From: Mesorhizobium sp.
GTDB taxonomy: Bacteria; Pseudomonadota; Alphaproteobacteria; Rhizobiales; Rhizobiaceae
DNA length: 64,000 bases
Direction: 5' to 3'
NCBI RefSeq assembly: GCF_004962245.1
Contig: NZ_SUHQ01000035.1
Coordinates: 1-64,000 of the forward strand
Shown: piece by piece, positions 61,567 to 64,000 of the stretch
Numbering within the stretch: position 1 is the stretch's first letter
How the letters are laid out: the number at the start of each line of letters is the position of its first letter
Notes under the pieces: model-generated
The model's database searches: none
What the model saw: the letters and a program-made list of their open reading frames with translations, nothing else
What the model was told of the DNA's origin: nothing
Position numbers and translations under genes: made by a program

Positions 61567-62490
61567 TCAGATCCCCATCAGCTTGAACGCCGCCTGGCTG
61601 ACTTCAGTGTCGGGGTCTTTCAGATGCTCGGGTTCCTGGAAGTGGTTGGCGTTGAAGGCTATCGTTCGACTGGCCAATCTCCCCATGCCGCGCAGCGCTT
61701 CACCGAACACATCGGACTGGCGCTTGAACTCCGGACTGTCCTGGTCGGCTGACACGACGGCAATCGGGCAGGTGATCCGGTCGAGATGGCGCATCGGGCT
61801 GAATTCCGCCTCTTCCCCCCTCCGTCAGATGCAGGTAGCTGCTGCGCGAGGAAAGCATCACCGGATAGAGATCATACATGCCGCTCATCAGCAAGCCGCC
61901 CTTGAGGGCATCCGCCGGTAGGCTGCGCTCCGTCCAGTCGGTGATGAGGACGCAGGCCGCCAGATGCGCGCCGGAAGAATGACCCGCCACATACACCCGG
62001 TTCGGGTCGCCGCCGAAACTGGCGGCATTCTTCATCGTCCACTCCACCGCCCGCCTGCAATTCTCGACCATCTGTCGCAGCGTCAGCGTTTTCACACTGC
62101 CGAAGTCAGGCGCGGCATAGGCCGCCCCGCGCGAAACGAAGGTCGGGGCCGGATAGGATGCATCCTCGCGAGTGTTTCGGGTCCAGGCACCGCCATGGAT
62201 GAAGACCAGGACCGGGGCGGCCTTGGCATCCCAGGCGCGAACACATCGATGAGATCTCTGGCATCTGGACCGTATTTTGCCGGACGCGGCGGCATCGCGC
62301 GCCGGACCTCGGCGCTGGCGATGCCATCGCCTTCCTCCAGTTCCGCCATCCGCGGCGCCCAGAATGACTGGTCATACGCCGTATCCAGTTGCTCCTGTGT
62401 GTAGTCGAGGAATACCGACGCGGCTAAGGACTTGCCGACCGCTACGGCAGACAGGGACACGCCCGCCATGAGAAACGTTCTGCGCATCAT
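61567..62490 (-). pseudogene. Alpha/beta hydrolase (arylformamidase-like) with frameshifts
   Basis: The reading starts with an export-type N-terminus (MMRRTFLMAGVSLSAVAVGK), continues YGPDARDLIDVFAPG, then in a second frame AAPVLVFIHGGAWTRNTRED (oxyanion HGGAW), VYVAGHSSGAHLAACV (nucleophile Ser) and in a third frame SPMRHLDRITCPIAVVSADQ with the catalytic His in NANHFQ. Two single-base lesions, near 62245 (loss of one G in GGG) and 61815 (run of G), break the gene. Otherwise complete, so decay is recent. Confidence 0.8.
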
Positions 62491-62507
62491 TACTCTTCTC
62501 TCCCTCA

Positions 62508-62746
62508 GGACAGCCGCGATGATTGTAAAGGTGGGCGCGATCAATGCGGGGACAAAGTACGACGTAATCCCGGATGAGACCCTCCTCAAGGTCAGTGTAC
62601 GGACGTTCGACGAGAATGTTCGTGCAAAGGTGAAGAAGGCGATCGAGCGGATCGCTGCCGCGGAGTCGGAAGCGTCGGGCGCCACTCGCCCGCCCGAGAT
62701 CACTCAGGCCGAGACCGCGCGCTTCTCGCGCGTGGGGATTATCTGA
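62508..62746 (+). pseudogene. M20-type amidohydrolase fragment
   Basis: KVGAINAGTKYDVIPDETLL and KVSVRTFDENVRAKVKKAIE then RIAAAESEASGA are the dimerisation-domain segments of hippurate hydrolase-like M20 amidohydrolases. Both metal-binding regions are missing, so it is an internal fragment. Confidence 0.7.
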
Positions 62747-62818
62747 CCAAAATGTCGAAAAGCCGTAGTGGAACAAAGGAAAGTGACAACCGAGATCATC
62801 AGCCAGCCAGCCCCCAAT

Positions 62819-63346
62819 CTAAGCCCCGAGCAGCACCTTCAACCTGTCCAGCGCCGCCGTCAAACCCTTCAATGAAACCGACAAGGGCACATCCTTCTGG
62901 TCGAGACTCTTAACCGTGACCTTGAGCGTTGTGCCCGTGCGCAGCGACGCGGCTGCTTTCGCGTCGAAGCTGAGGGGCACGAAGCAGCCGGCGGGCAGGC
63001 AGGTCGAGAAGGGCAGCGGCTTGCCCGCTTGCCCATCGTCGACCTGAAGCGTCGCGCCGACGGCGAGTTGCAGGCCGAAGGGCAGGACGAGATTGCCCGC
63101 AATGCCGTCCTCCTGCCCCTTGCCCAATTCGACCGCAAGCAGGCGCCGTCCGTTCTGCTGCGACTGCTGATAGGTAGCCGCGCATACCAGCGTCGGCGTG
63201 GCCTGGCAGGAGAGATCCCAGTCCTCATAGGTCTCCTTCAGCGAGGAAGCACCGCCCGGCAGCCCGGCTTCCTGAGCTGCCAACGACGCGGAAAGCGCCA
63301 TGAGGGTGGCCGCGGCCACCGCACAAATCCTGGACGAATCCGACAT
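62819..63346 (-). CDS. Invasion-associated locus B (IalB) family protein
   Basis: A 175-residue exported protein: an N-terminal signal (ICAVAAATLMALSASLAAQE), then ETYEDWDLSCQATP, CAATYQQSQQNGRRLLAVEL and CLPAGCFVPLSFD, which are the landmarks of the IalB family, named for Bartonella invasion and common in rhizobia. It is periplasmic or surface located with unknown function. GGAG precedes the ATG at 63346. Confidence 0.88.
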   Translation of the reverse strand: MSDSSRICAVAAATLMALSASLAAQEAGLPGGASSLKETYEDWDLSCQATPTLVCAATYQQSQQNGRRLLAVELGKGQEDGIAGNLVLPFGLQLAVGATLQVDDGQAGKPLPFSTCLPAGCFVPLSFDAKAAASLRTGTTLKVTVKSLDQKDVPLSVSLKGLTAALDRLKVLLGA

Positions 63347-63587
63347 CAGCAAAGCTCCGTTGCCCCCTTGTCGTGGAGCGCCGCGCGTGCCTTCGAGGCG
63401 AGAATGGCGCTCTATCCGATTGAAACGACGCGTCGGCCCGAAAATCGATGCCGATCTTCGGGCCGACGTATCTGCAACAATTACCCGACCGCGATGCCGC
63501 AGGCAAGCGTTCCGCTCCGGCGTGTCGTAAGCACATGATTTGTCCGGATTAGGTAGCACAGGAGTTGTCCGGTTTCATCGCCAGCGA

Positions 63588-64000
63588 ATGGAAGCTGGGG
63601 ATGAAGCGGGCAGCGTGGCTCCAGGACGGAGAATACAGAAGTTTCGGGACGTATTGAGCCGTTGGACTGGCGGCGATCTCTCGATGATGGAGGCAGGCGA
63701 GTTGCTGGGCATGTCGGAGCGGCAATTTCGGCGTTATCGCGACCGTTACGAAGAGGCCGGGGAGGCTGGGTTGCTGGACCGGCGTTTGGGCAAGCTTTCG
63801 ACGCGCCGGGTGCCAGTGGAGGCGATCGAGGAGATGCTGGAGCTTTATCGCCATCGCTACCTTGGCTGGAACGTGAAGCATTTCCACGAGCACCTGCTGC
63901 GCGATCACGATTTCAGCTGGGGCTACACCTTCATCAAGACGCAGCTTCACGCGGCGGGCCTGGTGGAACGGGCCAAGCGGCGCGGTGCTCACCGGCGCAA
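63588..64000 (+). mobile_element. ISNCY-type transposase, cut by the window end
   Basis: The 5' part of a transposase: a helix-turn-helix region (DLSMMEAGELLGMSERQFRR, YRDRYEEAGEAGLLDRRLGK) followed by RVPVEAIEEMLELYRHRYLG and HDFSWGYTFIKTQLHAAGLV then ERAKRRGAHRR, as in ISNCY/ISDol1-type elements. The ATG at 63588 is the likely start. A TGTCCGG repeat at 63541 and 63566 may mark the left end of the element. Intact as far as the window goes. Confidence 0.85.

Noticed and set aside
1..64000. CRISPR array, tRNA or rRNA genes
   Set aside because: No regularly spaced repeats and no cloverleaf or rRNA landmark sequences were noticed on either strand.

Overview
The window looks like part of a symbiosis island from a Mesorhizobium-type rhizobium, of roughly 60% GC. 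The evidence is a complete nif/fix set (nifHDKENX, nifQ, nifS, nifW, fixABCX, nifB-fdxN-nifZ-nifT, fdxB) beside acdS, prxS-rpoN, an alpha-carbonic anhydrase, a NodL-like acetyltransferase and many decayed genes and IS remnants. Between the nif blocks the sequence is a patchwork of accessory operons and pseudogenes. I saw no rRNA, tRNA or CRISPR array.

Layout. 0-5 kb: a queC remnant, acdS, and a leftward operon (TlpA-like thioredoxin, a decayed nifX/DUF269 duplicate, DUF683, fdxB, an ExoX-like ORF) behind a perfect sigma-54/NifA promoter. 5-12 kb: mostly gene-poor, with adc plus a broken SDR, pyrE and an orphan N-hydroxylase. 12-22 kb: leftward nifHDKENX-DUF269-response regulator-UspA. 22.4-23.4 kb: a toxin-antitoxin-like pair whose first protein fuses a Phd/YefM domain to an MNT nucleotidyltransferase, followed by a HEPN-like protein. 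24-28 kb: carbonic anhydrase and queC-queD-queE, plus a queE remnant. 28-33 kb: a wrecked type I secretion locus behind a NifA/sigma-54 promoter, a trypsin-like protease and other pseudogenes. 33-35 kb: a luciferase-like oxidoreductase with a HisC-like aminotransferase. 36-38.5 kb: prxS-rpoN. 38.5-44.3 kb: a leftward P450 / ferredoxin-SnoaL / double-SDR / luciferase-like / nifQ operon. 45-48 kb: an MFS exporter and HmuS. 48.7-55 kb: iscA-nifU'-nifS-nifW-fixABCX. 55-60.3 kb: a broken hydrolase, an IS66 remnant, a nifA 3' fragment, then nifB-fdxN-nifZ-nifT-SIR2-like. 60.6-64 kb: a NodL-like gene, broken hydrolases, IalB and an ISNCY-type transposase cut by the window end.

How it works together: seven 16-bp sites of the form TGT-N10-ACA (all TGTC-N8-GACA) each lie upstream of a sigma-54 -24/-12 element. 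They precede the TlpA-like gene, nifH, the secretion relic, prxS-rpoN, the P450-nifQ operon, fixABCX and nifB; iscA has a one-base variant. The island therefore encodes its own sigma-54 (rpoN) and the target genes, while the only nifA here is a pseudogene fragment, so the activator must be elsewhere. The most interesting items are the NifA-type P450 operon ending in nifQ, the Phd-MNT/HEPN pair next to nifH, the NifA-type TlpA-like gene, the SIR2-like protein at the end of the nifB cluster, and the degenerate response regulator downstream of nifX. All functional calls come from reading the sequence; none was checked by database search.
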